Notes: a model not told the origin generated them from the letters alone. Shown: positions 36,081 through 48,450, counted from the first letter of the stretch. The stretch is DNA of 64,000 nucleotides from Distichodus sexfasciatus (GCA_032718565.1 JAVGVS010000011.1:3867123-3931122), one strand, 5' to 3'. Numbers and translations: made by a program.

Positions 36081-36280
36081 AATCCCGGTCCGGTAAATGT
36101 ACCACTGAGGTACACATGAGCAAGGTACCGTCCCCAAGCACTGCTCCCTGGATACTGCCCCTGTCAGCTGCCCACTGCTTCTTCACAGATGGGTCAAATG
36201 CAGAGGTCACATTTTGTTATGGTGCGCTGTGTGCTGTGCTATCCCGTGGTGTGTTCACAATCACAAATAATCACTCACTT
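36081..36280 (+). mobile_element. SINE family B, 5'-truncated
   Basis: Begins within the B box (aatcccggtccggtaaatgt), then gagcaaggtac, caagcactgctccctgg, cagctgcccactgc, gtgctgtgct and the tail gtgttcacaatcacaaataa. The first ~40 bases, including the A box, are missing. Confidence 0.75.
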
Positions 36281-36374
36281 TATTAATATTTGTGTAGTTG
36301 GTTAAGTGTGATACAATGAGTTCCACGTGAAATAATTTATTTGAACAGGATTCTAACAAGTATTGTTGTTACTA

Positions 36375-36560
36375 CACTGTAAAACATCAGTCTGGTTCAA
36401 CTTAATAAAAAGTTCACTTGATCCCGTAAAATTTCTAGTAAAATCGAACTGCATATACGAATTCCTTCAACCCGGTCTAGTTTAGCTTTGATTGGTACAA
36501 CCGAACACTACTTATTGTTTCAACTTACCAAATTACTCATAATTTATTAACATGCCTTCT
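36375..36560 (+). mobile_element. Possible CACTG-ended element, left end only
   Basis: Starts cactgtaaaacatca and contains ggttcaacttaataaaaagt, resembling fish CACTGTAAAA-ended repeats and sharing ttcaactta with 13373-13381. No right terminus was found. Confidence 0.3.
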
Positions 36561-39500
36561 AATAACTTGTCCCAAGCTTTAGTTTACCTTGCCTATTTTA
36601 GTTACATTACGTCTGAACATCACTTTTCTGCTGAAGATCAATCAAATAATTTATTGACTCATGAATTGTAGTTATAAATGACAAACATGGGACAAAAATC
36701 ATACATCCTGCAAGAAAAGTTGCACAGATTTTTTGGAGGGTTGGTTCAGGCTGTTGGAAGGAGAGGAGAGACTGTTCCAGATTTCTGGTGAATCCTTACA
36801 TTAAGTAGTTTTGTTAAACCTTAAGAATCAGCTCATCACCATAGTTCTACTATCTGGTCATGAAAAGACACAAGAGGTTGACATTTTCTCCTGTCTGCCA
36901 AAAGTGAAAGACAACTGTAAAAAAATATGGACGGAACAATCCTTTAGAAGAAAGTTTTTATTTCTGTGAGCCTCTATTAAAGAGTGATTTGTGATTGGAA
37001 TAAGACTTACTGCTAAAAGCTGGGTGGCTTTGTTTTTCGACGGCGTCAGAAAGACAAATCTGTTAATCGTGTCATTTAGCAAGTATGCAGTAGGAGAATG
37101 AAAGAGCTGTCAAACATGGCTAGAGTATTATACCGAGGGCCTGTTTCACATTAAACTACAAAAAATAAGCAAAACACAGATTTTTATGTAAGTTATTAGC
37201 AGATTTAGCATGCCAAGCTCAATTTGCTGTTTCTGTTCATGGGAGGACAAAAGCAGCAAGCATATAGCTAATATTGGAACAGACCAGCGACGGTAATCCC
37301 TAGACACAGCATTTTTTTTTTTTTTCACCAATTTGACTACAACGTTATGTTAGGATGGATATTACAGGGCTTTTTATAAGCCATTTTTTAACCACTGTGG
37401 CATTTAGGACTGCACAAGCAACACAAGTTGTATTCTGTTCAGAGTGGCTTTATGTTCGTGTTGAGTTCATCATATCAGTATATCTCCACTCCTCCTTCAG
37501 AAGAGTGCGGTTGAAAGAGTTGAAAGACACAGCAACGAGCTCTTCTACAGAACTGGCGTGTTTGATTCAAGATCATGTCTGCTTTAAAATACAGTCTCAG
37601 TTACCTCGAGAGCTACCAGCTCACATGTACACACAAACACTCTCACACACACACACACACGTACACGTGCAACATATGTGCCAGTAACTCATACATTGCC
37701 ACTTTACCAGTTAAATTAAAGTCAGATTAGTATCAGCCAGCTCAGAATGGGCTTTTTTGTTGAGTGCGGATCCGTTTTCCTGGCCAATCTGTTAAAGTCT
37801 CCCTGCTGGGAGGCCGTCAGAAGCCACTATTTATTTTCCTAGCTAGTAACTAATTGACTGGGCGCTTTGGAGCCTGTGTGTGGATGGGGTGGGGGGTGCA
37901 TGGCACTCATATGTGACCGCGGTTGTGCATTGGAGCTGGATTTGGCTTCCATTTGCTACCATTTACCAAGCGGTCCCTGAGTAAGAGGTACAACGGGTAC
38001 GTGACTTGTACAAACGAGTACGGGCCTGAGCACTACCCCCAACACTGGGGTGAAAGTGGGGCTTGCTCCGTTTGATGACAGGAACGAATGTGGGGATGGC
38101 GAAGTTTAGAATTTTTTCTTCGCCTTGGTGGGTGGAGCCTCTGACTTTGAACTGCTGCAATTTCCTCTAGTGATTACTGCACGTCAGAGCTGTTTTGGAA
38201 TGTTCTAAATGTCGGCAGTCAGAATGTTCCGACAATGAACTGCAACGACCTTGTGAACTAGGCTACGTCCCGAACCGCACACTAGTCTACACTAAAAAAG
38301 TGTGTCAGAATCTATTAAACAGATAATGATTTTGAAAGTAAGGGTTAGCGTGAACGGCTCACCACCATGAAGTCTGGTCTTGGGTTTGGAGAAGGCTGGG
38401 TTGGTGTGGATTGAGATTTACAGTAGGTCTGATGCCTTTGGCATTAGGATAGGTTTATGAATGTTATCAGCTCCATTGTGTAATGAAAAAGACACTTCCC
38501 ACATCTTAATTTTTACTTCTAGAAAGCTTCCGAGATGGAATGTACTAGTGAAAAGTGACATGCTTGTTGAATATGAGATTTAAGGCGCTGGTGAGTGCTA
38601 CTGTGAGTCCAAATGAAATTGGTAATTTCCCACAGGTTGGCATCAACAACTTGCTTAAATGCCAAAGGCGTCAGATCTACTGTAAATCTCCAGCCACGCC
38701 AATGCAGAAATCTACAACATACACACACACATACCAGCAAAGTCAGATTTGTGTTGGTGTGTCATTCGCAACTACCTCTACCCCCCCCTCATTTATTTAT
38801 ACGGTACGTAGCTAAAATGTGATGAAAGAAACAGATGCGGGAACATGCTGATTGTGATGTTTGGTAAGACCAAATATGCTGATGGGACACACTGCAAATT
38901 ACTGACCAATCACCTGTGAGGTTGAGCATGGAGTTCAGCTCAAAAGGAACACACACGTTCCACGATTGTGCCCGAACCAGAATGCCAGTTTCCATTTCAT
39001 CTGAAGAAGTCATGATTTTTGTCCTGCTCTGAAACCCTCGGGTTGGTACCGTACACTAAACAGATCAGCTGGCAGAGCTGTTTGTTTGGCATGTTGTGCA
39101 ATGTATATCTTCAGTCTTTATTTCAAATGTCATGTTGTGACACAGTTATTCTGTGTCACGAACCTGCTTACACAAGAGCTGCCATGTCTTTTAAAAAAAA
39201 GTGTTTTCTCTTCTCACAGAAGGACTTTGCCCAAGCTGTTGTGTGCCAGTTCATCAGCTGAGCTGTGGAATGATGTGAAGGACAGGACAGGGCAGGGCCT
39301 CGCCAAGACCAAAGGGCTATGTGAGCTCTGACATCAGGCTGCACTTTAGCACAGATAATTGTGAAATTGTGGAACCCCAGCCTAAGGTTCTATTAGGAGC
39401 CACTGTGTGGGAATTTTATCACTGTTTACCTTTAAAGCAGGACCTGAGCTTAAAGCTTATGATAACCCTCATCAAAATGCTGACAAATTAATAAAATGCT

Positions 39501-39925
39501 TTCTTCGTAAGAAAAGCCAACAGAAAATGACTGCAGTCTGCTGTTCTTGATACTTTTTTTTAGATGAGAATAATTGTAATAATTGGACATTTTGCTAATA
39601 GTCAACTGAGGCCTAATTGGTACCTTTTTGGGCAAATAAACAAAGTGAGACCAGTTGGTTGGTGAATCATCATACGTCTTCTTATATACTTCATCACAAT
39701 AACATGTTGAGTTCTAACATAATGTCAGGAGGGTATTAGATTGATTGATTGATTGATATTTTAGTTTGTTGACTGATTGGTCAGCTGGAAGTAGGAGTCA
39801 TGCTCATTAATCCTTTGTATTAATGAAGTTCAAATCGCAGCATTTTTGTCCCAAAACAGTTCATAATTCATCCTTTGCATTTTCCTTCTTATTGTCCTTT
39901 TTCTTGCTTGCTTTCTGCTTTGGTC
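36561..39925. other. Low-copy sequence, no gene seen
   Basis: Includes (AC)n at 37644-37660 and (GATT)n at 39739-39757. A strong acceptor-like ctcttctcacag ends at 39219, followed by a 13-codon frame to TGA and an AATAAA at 39490; this is too little to call a terminal exon. No gene recognised. Confidence 0.4.
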
Positions 39926-39929
39926 TACA

Positions 39930-40530
39930 ATTGTTACTAGCCACAAAGCCACCGCCCCTCTTTTTGCTTTGAATTTACACTTTTCCTTGAGCAAGTTTTG
40001 CTTTGCACCTGTTGACCCCCAACTTGGGTGCGTCTCGCTCTCCCGCTCTGCCCGCCCGCCCGCCCGGGGACAGCAAGTCTGTCGGTCGCAGACGTGCCCA
40101 AGCTGAAAGGCGCACGCCGGCAGCCCTGTGCCAGACTCCCCTGGCTGTGCCACTCAAACGGGCATTTGGAGTGCGGCTGGCACCGTCCCCCGCTCCTGCC
40201 TTGTTTTCTAATTGAATTTTCATTTCATAACTTTTTTTTCAGCCTTCCCTGCCTCACTTTTCCCCTGTCTTGTTTTTCCACCGTTTCCCAGGTTCATGCA
40301 AATAGATGCCGAAGTATGCGGCCTTTATCTTCGCCACCGGTGGCTCTGCCGCTTGCTCGTTGCTTCATATAGCTGCACATTCTGGAGCGGCGGCTATCGA
40401 TAAGGCTAAGGTCCCCGATAGCTCCCGCGCTTTCAAGTTCCCACTCACAAGCAGGCGGCTCGCTTTAATGTTTTCCCAAGCCAAGGACAGACAGACAGAC
40501 AGGCCTCCCTGCTGGACTCGACTGGCTAAT
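39930..40530. other. GC- and CpG-richer island, possible regulatory element
   Basis: CpG-rich at 40025-40170, with a (CCCG)n-like run at 40047-40066. To the right are an octamer-like catgcaaat (40295-40303) and a clustered GATA-type ctatcgataagg (40395-40406). Short frames are open on both strands. A small CpG island or enhancer is possible; no promoter or transcript is identifiable. Confidence 0.3.
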
Positions 40531-40657
40531 CAGTAATCGCTAACTTGCTGAGCGCAGCAGTGCCTTGCATAGGCAGATTCTCTTTCTCTCCCCTTTTTTC
40601 TCACTCCATTCTTCCTCTCCTTCATGCTTTTTCACCTATCCTTTCTACAGCTCAAAG

Positions 40658-41193
40658 TAGGGCTGGGCAGTATATCGAAAAGGCATGATATAAACAGTAA
40701 TCAAAATACGTAATTTGAAGACAAAACTAATTGCAATATTAATTTACCTGGTTCCACCAAGCACAGTTTGTAGTAATTTCTGTGAATTGGGGAGCGTTGT
40801 AATTGCAGTTTTAATTGTTACTAAATCCTGCCTCCTTCGCAGTATCTTTAAAGCCAGAAGCATTTAAGAGACTCTTATTTCTTGCACAGAATGAGTAAAG
40901 TCACTTTGTTTATTTGTTTCCTAAACATCAAAACTTCAAAGCATGATGAGGCATTTGCATTTGTATTTTTTAATATGTTAAATGTACTAAATTGGTTAAA
41001 GTACAGTAAGATAACTAGCTTTTACCTTTAAGCGAATAAAGTTGTTTGTGCAGTTAGATCCAAATAATTAAATCTACGACCAATGTGGAATGTCTGAAAC
41101 TTATTTTTTCATAAAATTAAACACATAACATATAACAAAATTTGTTCCAAAAATATTGGGAATTTTAAATTTGAGTCTTATAGCCCAGCCCTA
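40658..41193. mobile_element. Non-autonomous hAT element with 8-bp target duplication
   Basis: Terminal inverted repeats TAGGGCTGGGC (40658-40668) and GCCCAGCCCTA (41183-41193). Flanking 8-mers are GCTCAAAG (40650-40657) and GCTTAAAG (41194-41201), 7 of 8 identical, which is the hAT signature. The 536-bp AT-rich interior has no transposase frame, so it is a MITE-like derivative. Confidence 0.88.
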
Positions 41194-41201
41194 GCTTAAA
41201 G

Positions 41202-42033
41202 CTTCTCTCTGTGACTAGCAACCAGGCGCTCTTGTCCTCCGACCCTCTTTTTTCACCACCACCACCTGCTCATCCGTCCCATCCGGCCTCTCTGTCTTTT
41301 TTCAGCCTCTTGGTCCGCTCTCTTACTTTTGCTCGTCTCCAGCTACGGAGCAACTGTTCAGGCAAGGATGAGGAGCAGCAGGGAGTGGCGAAGGCCGTCT
41401 CCACGGCGGGATGCACAGAGCTAAATTAAAACATTAGTACCACTTTATGACTTTATTTAATGTGCGCCAGGGAAAATAGATTACACTACTGCGACACAAC
41501 AAAAGGCGACTCATCCACACTCATGCCAGCCTCGCGCCCGGGAACTCCTCTTCTCCACGCGTGAACTCGATGAACCTGTGTCAGTCTGTGAAGCCATGTC
41601 CTGTGTCGAATCGATCGCTGGCCCTCCAGGTGCTTTATGGATCATCGTTACTGAGCATGGGATGAAGTTTCTAAAAATTAATGTTATGTGTCTTCAGAGA
41701 TACTGTAAGTCTGTGCATATTATCTCTGAAGATGCACAACATTATATAAAATCCCGTCCTTAGTAACATTGTATATCAGGCTGTGATTTAATCATTCATA
41801 AATGAAAAACTGATAAGCATAAAAACTCATGCACACATGCACAGCAAGTGTGTAAAAATGATCACGTTTTTCATTTATGGTAAAATTAATTAAGGACCAA
41901 GGCTTTTTTGGACAAAAAATGGTTTTAAATTTTGGATTTTTGCTGACAGACTGCTCAGTGTCTTGTTGTATTAGGAATAGTACTGTGTTGTAATAAGAAA
42001 TTTATTAATAAAAACAATAAAGCAAGCTATATC
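41202..42033. other. Low-copy sequence, no gene seen
   Basis: GC-richer on the left (41220-41420), AT-rich on the right. Nothing recognisable. Confidence 0.45.
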
Positions 42034-42218
42034 GGTTAATTTGCGAATCTAAATTGGCCCCGCAAAGAGCAAATTGGGCGTGTGAGTGTGTGTGCCCTGC
42101 AGTGTGCTGGCGCCTGCCCAGGGTTGGTCCCTGGCTTGCGCCCGTAAGTTCCCGACATAGGCCCCGGTCCCCTCGCGACCCCAGTTGGGACTATTTGGTT
42201 TGGATAATGAATGAATGA
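42034..42218 (+). mobile_element. SINE-like retroposon, 5'-truncated copy
   Basis: Starts inside the 7325 family at ggttaatttgcgaatctaaa, continues gcgcctgcccagggttggtc and ends ggataatgaatgaatga. 5' truncation with an intact tail is the usual outcome of LINE-driven retroposition. A CCCGACATAGGCCCCGGTCC segment absent from the 7325 copy is retained here. Confidence 0.75.
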
Positions 42219-44575
42219 CATTTATTACATTTATTACAGTCATTACATAAGTCAGTCATTCCATTTAACAACGGATATATCTCTTGATGGAAGTGCTTTG
42301 GATCAATATATGAGAGTGTGAAATGTCCTGTATGGTCTTTTTTAGATTTTTAACTTTATTATAGATGTAATCAGATCACATATTAAGAGCCATCCCCATA
42401 AATCCATATAATTCCAAAGGGTTCATGAAGCCATTCTTATAACTATACCTGAGAATACAGTACTTTGATAACATTTTCCATGGAGCTGTAACACTTCTAA
42501 TTGCAGGGTGATAGAGGCAGCGGAGCGGTGCTGAGGTGTTTTAAAAGGTGCGTTATGTAATACAATCTATGGGACACAAAGTCCATGTTGACATGTTGTC
42601 AGAAGAATGAACGTGTGCACATCAGGCAAGTTTCACATGTTGCTGTTTCATGTGTGTATATCTTTCTCTCTCTTTCTCTGGCTCTGTCCTTGTGCATTGC
42701 ACACTGTGACCCCCATGTGAAAACCACACAGGGGTCATTAAGGAGGTTGGGAAGGCCAGCTTGCTCTTTGCAGCTCGTGCCAGATCCAGTCAACAAGTCA
42801 GCTGTGAGCGGAGGCTGACATCAGAGCCTCTTAATCTCTATAGAACAGCAACAATGTTAAAACGCTTGTAAATTTGGTTGCAGCACACTGTTTTAGCCGC
42901 TCAAACCTTCAAATACCTCAGAGGTTTCCAATCCTGGACGTGAGATCACTTTTATATCATCCACATGCATTGATAATTGGATTCTACTTAAATTTGGGAA
43001 GTTTTAATTAGGGCTGGACCTCAAATCAATAACACAATTATTTGAGTATATTACCTCAACTCTGAGTAATGAATGATTTTTTGTCTTTGTTTTTTTGTTT
43101 GATTTTTTCCCCCTCATAGTTCTCTGACAAGGTTTGTCCTGTAAATATGCTCAAGTACCCAGTTGAGATATGTATTTCCAGTGAAAGACACATAACTTAT
43201 CTTTGTGATCTCAAAATTATTGAAGAAAGCATACAGATGTTGTTGCAGTCTGGACGAGTTGTGTTGTGACATATGTGGTACTATGTTTTTAAGGTGTCAG
43301 AACACACACTGGACAAAGTACTTTAAAAAATAATAGTCATGAGCAAGATTATGTTGATTAGAGGTAAACGTCAGTTTCAATGTATTTTTGATTAATTGTT
43401 CAGTACTAGTTTAAATGTCTTTTGGGGATGTTTGTTTGATGGATCTGAGGCAAATTGCGTGATGTAAAAAAATGGTCCACATGTGCAGGTAGAAATGAGG
43501 TGTAGAAAGTGTTGCATCACAGGCAATGTAGGTGTTTAGAAGTAGGCCGCGTGTCCCTTTCTCCTTTCCCGTACGAGATCAAAAAAGCTCCTCTTTCATC
43601 AGCCACAGATTGTCAAGCGAACGACCAAAGACACCTAAATAAGGAGTGGAAAATGAGTCTTACTACCACCTGAGCAGGTTTCACTCTCCTGTCTCATAAA
43701 CACCTACGATGTAACATGTTAAACATCCAAATACTATGATTGTTACTGCAAAGTCAACAAGGGCTGCTTCTATCTCTTCGATTGGCGACTTCCTTCCTGG
43801 ATTTCCTGCGCCCTTCACAGTCGCCTCTGCCGTCAAACAGGAAGTTCCGCCGACCTTGTGCAGGTAAATGTGCGAAAAGGTTGCTCGGGGGCGGCACGGA
43901 GAGTCACACTGGCCTGTGTTTGTGGTTGCATTCTTGTTAGAGAGAGATTAGGCACACATGGTGCCCCTAACTTCCTCCTGCTTCCATCGTTGCTGCTGTT
44001 ACTGCTTCTGGTCTTTTTAAGCAGCTGTCATGAGGATGCCTCGGACGGACAACATGATAACCGGTCGGCTGTCTGACCCCTGATGGGTTAAGTAGGAAAT
44101 GACTCGGGCAGTCAGGAACGCGTCAGATGCCTGATACGCTGGAGCTGTAGCCATGTCCCCCTAATCACAATTACACTATGCTCTCCCCAAGAGCCTGTCA
44201 CTTCTGCCCCTTCCTCTTACTGCAGCCATTCTCCTGATCAAACCCAGACGGGACTTTCTGTGGTCAGCTGTTTCGGGTTGATCTTAATAGTAATCTCTAA
44301 GGACTACAGTTGATGTTTTATTGATTGGGAATTACCCATAACCTCTTAAACCCGGATCCTTGGTATAAGACGTTCTGCTTCTAAGTCACTATCAGAGTAA
44401 ACTTTAACCTTGAAGTCAAAGTAAACTTCACCTGAGCTTGTGAGGCAAAACGCTACATAATTCCAAGAAATGCTATCATTTTATTCTCTTTACAAAGACG
44501 GGTAACTCAGTAAACTACTAGTTGTTTCTGATTGGTGCTGAACTGGCAGATGTGGTATCTAATAAGCTATTGTGA
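42219..44575. other. Low-copy sequence, no gene seen
   Basis: Mixed composition. A tagggctgga word near 43010 looks like a hAT end without a partner. Segment 43740-43862 is GC-richer and ends in caggtaaatg, donor-like, but lacks an acceptor. No gene recognised. Confidence 0.45.
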
Positions 44576-44579
44576 CCGA

Positions 44580-44659
44580 CAGCATGCTCTTTTCAGCTGC
44601 AAGATGGAGTCGGAGGATGGAGTCCACCTTTTTGCGGATGGAAGCAAGAATCTGTGGCC
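44580..44659 (+). repeat. 80-bp repeat Q, copy 1
   Basis: Matches 59603-59682 at 68 of 80 positions without gaps. Both copies can be read in the same frame as C.MESEDGVHL..DG.K.LW, although several differences change residues. Copy 1 lies just left of a family-B SINE. I do not recognise the family; it may be a fragment of a larger transposon. Confidence 0.6.
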
Positions 44660-44709
44660 ACAAACTAGTTTTGACGTTGTCACATACTTCGTCTCCGTAA
44701 CATGTAGTG

Positions 44710-44959
44710 ATTATTAGTGAGTGAATATTTGTCATTGTGAACACACCACAGCACAGCACACAGTGCGCCACAACGAAACGTGACCTCTGCATTTGGCCCA
44801 GGGCAGCTAACATGGGCAGCGCCTGGGGAGCAGTGCTTGGATACCTTCTGTATCTTGCTCATGAGTATCTCAGTAAAACCTTTACTGGTCCTGGGATTCT
44901 AACCGGCGACCTTCAGATCACGGGATGAACGCTCTAACCGTTACACTATCAGCTGCCCC
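44710..44959 (-). mobile_element. tRNA-headed SINE (family B), near full length
   Basis: Minus-strand order: ggggcagctgatagtgtaac and a B box (ggttagaatccca), then accagtaaag, actcatgagcaagatac, ccaagcactgctcccc, caaatgcagaggtcac, gtgtgctgtgctgtgg, and a tail ending in tcactcac-type words. A 7-bp word tgtagtg at 44703-44709 and 44960-44966 is the likely target duplication. This is the reference copy for the other family-B pieces in the window. Confidence 0.85.
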
Positions 44960-44966
44960 TGTAGTG

Positions 44967-45454
44967 TAGCTCACTATTACATTAAAGCAGAAGCTCGACT
45001 GTCATACATAGCTTGTAGCTTGAGCAGGTACTGTTTAATAGTATCTTTTCCAACACTGTCTGTATTAGTAACTTAATTGTTACTTTTATAAAACTATTCT
45101 ATGCACTAGACCTTCACCACAAGTATTTGTATTTCATGTCATGTATTTTCTTGGCATTTTCTCACCTTTTCTTACCTTTTTGTGTTATAACTCGACACAT
45201 ATCAGAGGTTTTAAGAAGTTCATTTTACATTAATATGAATTTAAAACAACGTACAGATTCAAATGGATCATATAAACATGGTTACAAATACTGAAGTGCT
45301 AACAGCACTTGCTTTCTGAACATGTCCTTCATGCTGTGCACCTGATTGAGGCTTTATTTCCATTTTACTGCAGTGTGCAGGAGTTGCATTTTCTCCTGTG
45401 TCATAGCCGGAGTTGATGAGGGTGAGGAATGGAAATTGAGTGCTGTCTTTCTGG
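44967..45454. other. Low-copy sequence, no gene seen
   Basis: AT-rich spacer between two SINEs; nothing recognisable. Confidence 0.45.
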
Positions 45455-45635
45455 GGTGGTGGTGGTGTAGTGGGTAGGATATTCGCCTGTTGAACAAGAG
45501 GTTGTGGTTTCAAATTCTACCTCCAGCACTACCACTATTGGTTCTCTGAGCAAGACCCTTAACCTCGAGTTGCTCCCTGTAATTAGGAAATGGATGTTAC
45601 TGTGGATAAGAGCATCTGCTAAATTCTGTAAATGT
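45455..45635 (+). mobile_element. tRNA-Glu-like SINE (family A), with tail
   Basis: Head ggtggtgtagtgggtaggat (A-box region) and ggtttcaaattct (decayed B box), body ctctgagcaagacccttaac and gttgctccctgtaattagg, tail gtggataagagcatctgcta then aaattctgtaaatg. The tail resembles the LINE-derived 3' ends of the HpaI-type SINEs of fish. It is the most complete family-A copy here. Confidence 0.85.
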
Positions 45636-46236
45636 TAATGCTGAAAATTCTATGGATTGTGCATGTTTATGTTTGCTGAATTGTTCCAGTAAAGTTTGTT
45701 ATTGGCAGTTGTGGGCAGATTGCATGTAAACTGGAGTTTTCAGACCACTGCGAGTTGTTCGATGAGAGCTGATAGGTACTGTAACAAATAGATAAATATC
45801 GGCTGGTTTTTGGTGATGTGACTAATAAGCAAAGCGATGAAAACTTGTTGTTGATTATTGTTGTCATAGATTTTATCAGCTCCTTTACGACAGATTCCAA
45901 TGCATTGCACAACAACGTTAGTGCTGTACTATGACGTCATCTTAAATGGAGAATCTTCATGAAGGATAAAGTTAAATGAACCGAGACATGATAGAACTGA
46001 ATAGGTTTTTCTGCCATTCATGCACATCCTTTCTTTTGTTCTTCCTTGGAAATAGTAACTTCAGACTCAATAATTCAAATAGTTTGATTATGTGTAGGAA
46101 AAAAGTCAAACCAGTTATGTTCGATAATTGATATACAACAATGATTTAAATGTTTATCTGGGGAAGGATCACTTTAACCCTGTTTGTTCAGAATGGTTTT
46201 AATTTCACTTATGGAAGTACGATAGGTGGTCAGATG
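45636..46236. other. Low-copy AT-rich sequence, no gene seen
   Basis: No repeat termini or coding signal recognised. Confidence 0.45.
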
Positions 46237-46894
46237 CAGGAGTGATTCTAGGATCTGACCTTTAGCGGGGCTCAGCCCCCAGTGCTGACAGAGGCTTTTG
46301 GCTTGAGCAATGCGCTTGCCATGTTTAGTCCAGATTTAAGATCTTTTAGTAACGGCTTACATTTTCAAACAAACACTGGCTGTGCGATAGGCTGACCATA
46401 AAGGCTATTAGCAAGATACCTTCTTAAAATTCATTTGGTAAGCCAGGTATGATATGTCTACTGTAACGTTGCCCAGTTGGGCACAAAAATAGACTCCATA
46501 ATAAATGGGATTAAGTTTTTATAATTGTCCCCAGGAACCACAACTACTGTATCTGTATTTTCATATGTTCCTTTTATTAATTCTAACTCCATTAGCCATA
46601 CCTTTACATTTCGCTGTTGAGAACGACGACACTGAGATGCACTGAGTAACGTCTGCAGTACATTCCAATGCCTATTTGAATTAAAACAATCAGGCAATCG
46701 TGGACGCACCAACCAGTCAGAGGAGGATCTGACTCGTGCAAGGATTTTACTGTTCAATTTAGGCTTGTCTTCATTTATTCCATAAAAGTAATTTTGGCAA
46801 ATCTAAGGTTTGGGAACTGGCGACCTCACAAAATGTAATTCTTTTTCAGGGGGTGCTGAGTTCAAATTTAGGGGCGAGCCTAAAATCACCACTG
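46237..46894. mobile_element. Non-autonomous hAT element with 8-bp target duplication
   Basis: Left end CAGGAGTGATTCTAGG and right end CCTAAAATCACCACTG are inverted repeats, with further shared ggggc/ctcagc words inside. Flanks are GTCAGATG (46229-46236) and GTTAGATG (46895-46902), 7 of 8 identical. The 658-bp interior has a 99-codon minus-strand frame of no recognised family but no transposase domain. Confidence 0.85.
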
Positions 46895-46954
46895 GTTAGA
46901 TGCCTTGGCTTTCAATTTATTGAGACAAACACAGCCGACATTAAGAAGCAAAGA

Positions 46955-47065
46955 CAAGTTTCATCACAATATTATATTCCATGGAAAAATATTCGACATC
47001 TGCCCATATCACAAAGTCTGCGATAATAAGATTTTGATTCAGTTCAATTCAGGAGCCAAAAATGA
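46955..47065 (+). mobile_element. Fragment of the hAT family seen at 61528
   Basis: Shares gtttcatca, caatattatatt, atatcaca.agtctg, gat..gattttgatt and cattcaattcaggag-type words, in order, with 61548-61655. Both termini are missing. Confidence 0.55.
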
Positions 47066-47099
47066 ACACTGGTTCAGAACAAAGTGAATTTGATGTCAC

Positions 47100-48345
47100 G
47101 GGCACAATAGCAATAACATCCACTTCAAACTCTGGTTTGTTGTAGAATTTTTCGGTGAACACTATAAAAGAATGAAACAGTAGTACAGGAACAAGGAAGC
47201 TCCACGTTTGTGGTCTGGTTCAAACGCAAGAGCAACAGACGCTTCACACTTCCAGACCCCGGACTGCAGCGTGAGTTTTTGGGGGCCACGGTGAGCCTCT
47301 TCCGGCCTCCCGGTTTAGGAGACTGAGGCTTTCGCCGTTTCCCATGTGGGGAGCCCAGTGGCGGGTAACCAAATGCAGATGGTACCTGTTACTAACACAG
47401 ACTTCACTTGTTTTCCTTTATTAGACTCTCAACCCTGCCAGTGGCGAGAAGCAGAACGGGGTAGAGACCTACGGAAATCGGGGGAAGCTTTAAAAATGGA
47501 AAGAAAGAAAGAAGGGGGAAATAAAGGAACGGTCTCATGGACAGGAGATGAGGAGGAGTTCGGGGAGTTTGGACGGCAGGATCTAGCGTGCCAGCGGTGT
47601 AACAGGGTCGTGGATGAAGGCGGAACGACTGTTATTTTTTGGAGAAGAGTATGAAATCCTTATCCGGCCAGGCTACAATCCTGGCACTGTGCTAGCGGGC
47701 GGCGGGGGACAGGGCTGCTATTGAGCACTGTGGCTACTTCACAACCTTTACTGTGCGCTGATGAATGAATTGGATTGCCACAGGAGTTTGGTTGATGCTC
47801 TGGCTATGTGATACCAAGCCGCACTTTCCTCTCCTCTTGCTCCAACCCGACTCCCTTCATGCCGAAAAGTATACTGTATATTTATATATAATGGTCCGTC
47901 AGGTCTGGTGTACTTTAAAATACAAATGTGTCTCAAACAGAACTCTTCCATATCACCCTATTAATGCTATAAAGAGAAGACAAATGAGTTGAGAGCTCTG
48001 GAATTTTCCCCTGGCAACTCTCTGAATGAATCACTAACAGCTCAACGTACCTTTTAGACACCTCATGTAGCCTGACTCTCCTTTAAAATGAGATTCTTCC
48101 AGAGTTTCTAACATGATTCATATTTAGACTGCATGGTGTGGCTTGCTGTTAAAGGTGTGAGGACAGGTAGGAAACTTTTTCCATCACAAACTACACAGTA
48201 TCATAGTGAGGAGAGGAGGGCGGGCTTAGGTTTGAACAAATCTTGGAGGTACATTTTTAACAAAATCACATGTAGCATATTAGCCATCATTTTAACTGCA
48301 CCGCTTCACAATACGACAATGTAGCAGTCCTGTAGGGGATGTGGG
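47100..48345. other. Low-copy sequence, no gene recognised
   Basis: GC-richer at 47200-47720, with one plus-strand frame (47346-47654, 102 codons, Glu/Arg/Gly-rich, no family recognised). An acceptor-like cctttattag ends at 47423. The right part is AT-rich. Confidence 0.4.
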
Positions 48346-48349
48346 ATGT

Positions 48350-48450
48350 ATTTACATGTATGCCATTTACTCATTACAGAGAGTCTCCCTGAAGCAACTT
48401 GGGATTAAGGGCTCTGATCAGTAGCCCTAAGGTAGTTTTAGGTTCTCCCA
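48350..48450 (-). mobile_element. SINE family A fragment
   Basis: The minus strand reads ccttaatcccaagttgcttc then agggagactctctgtaa, matching the body of family A. It lies only about 20 bp from the hAT-like element at 48471. Confidence 0.55.

Noticed and set aside
39208..39495. Terminal exon with poly(A) signal
   Set aside because: A good acceptor precedes a 13-codon frame and an AATAAA lies 230 bp on, but the peptide is unrecognised and such combinations are common by chance in AT-rich DNA.
43009..43080. Another hAT element starting tagggctgga
   Set aside because: No mirror terminus or target duplication was found to the right.
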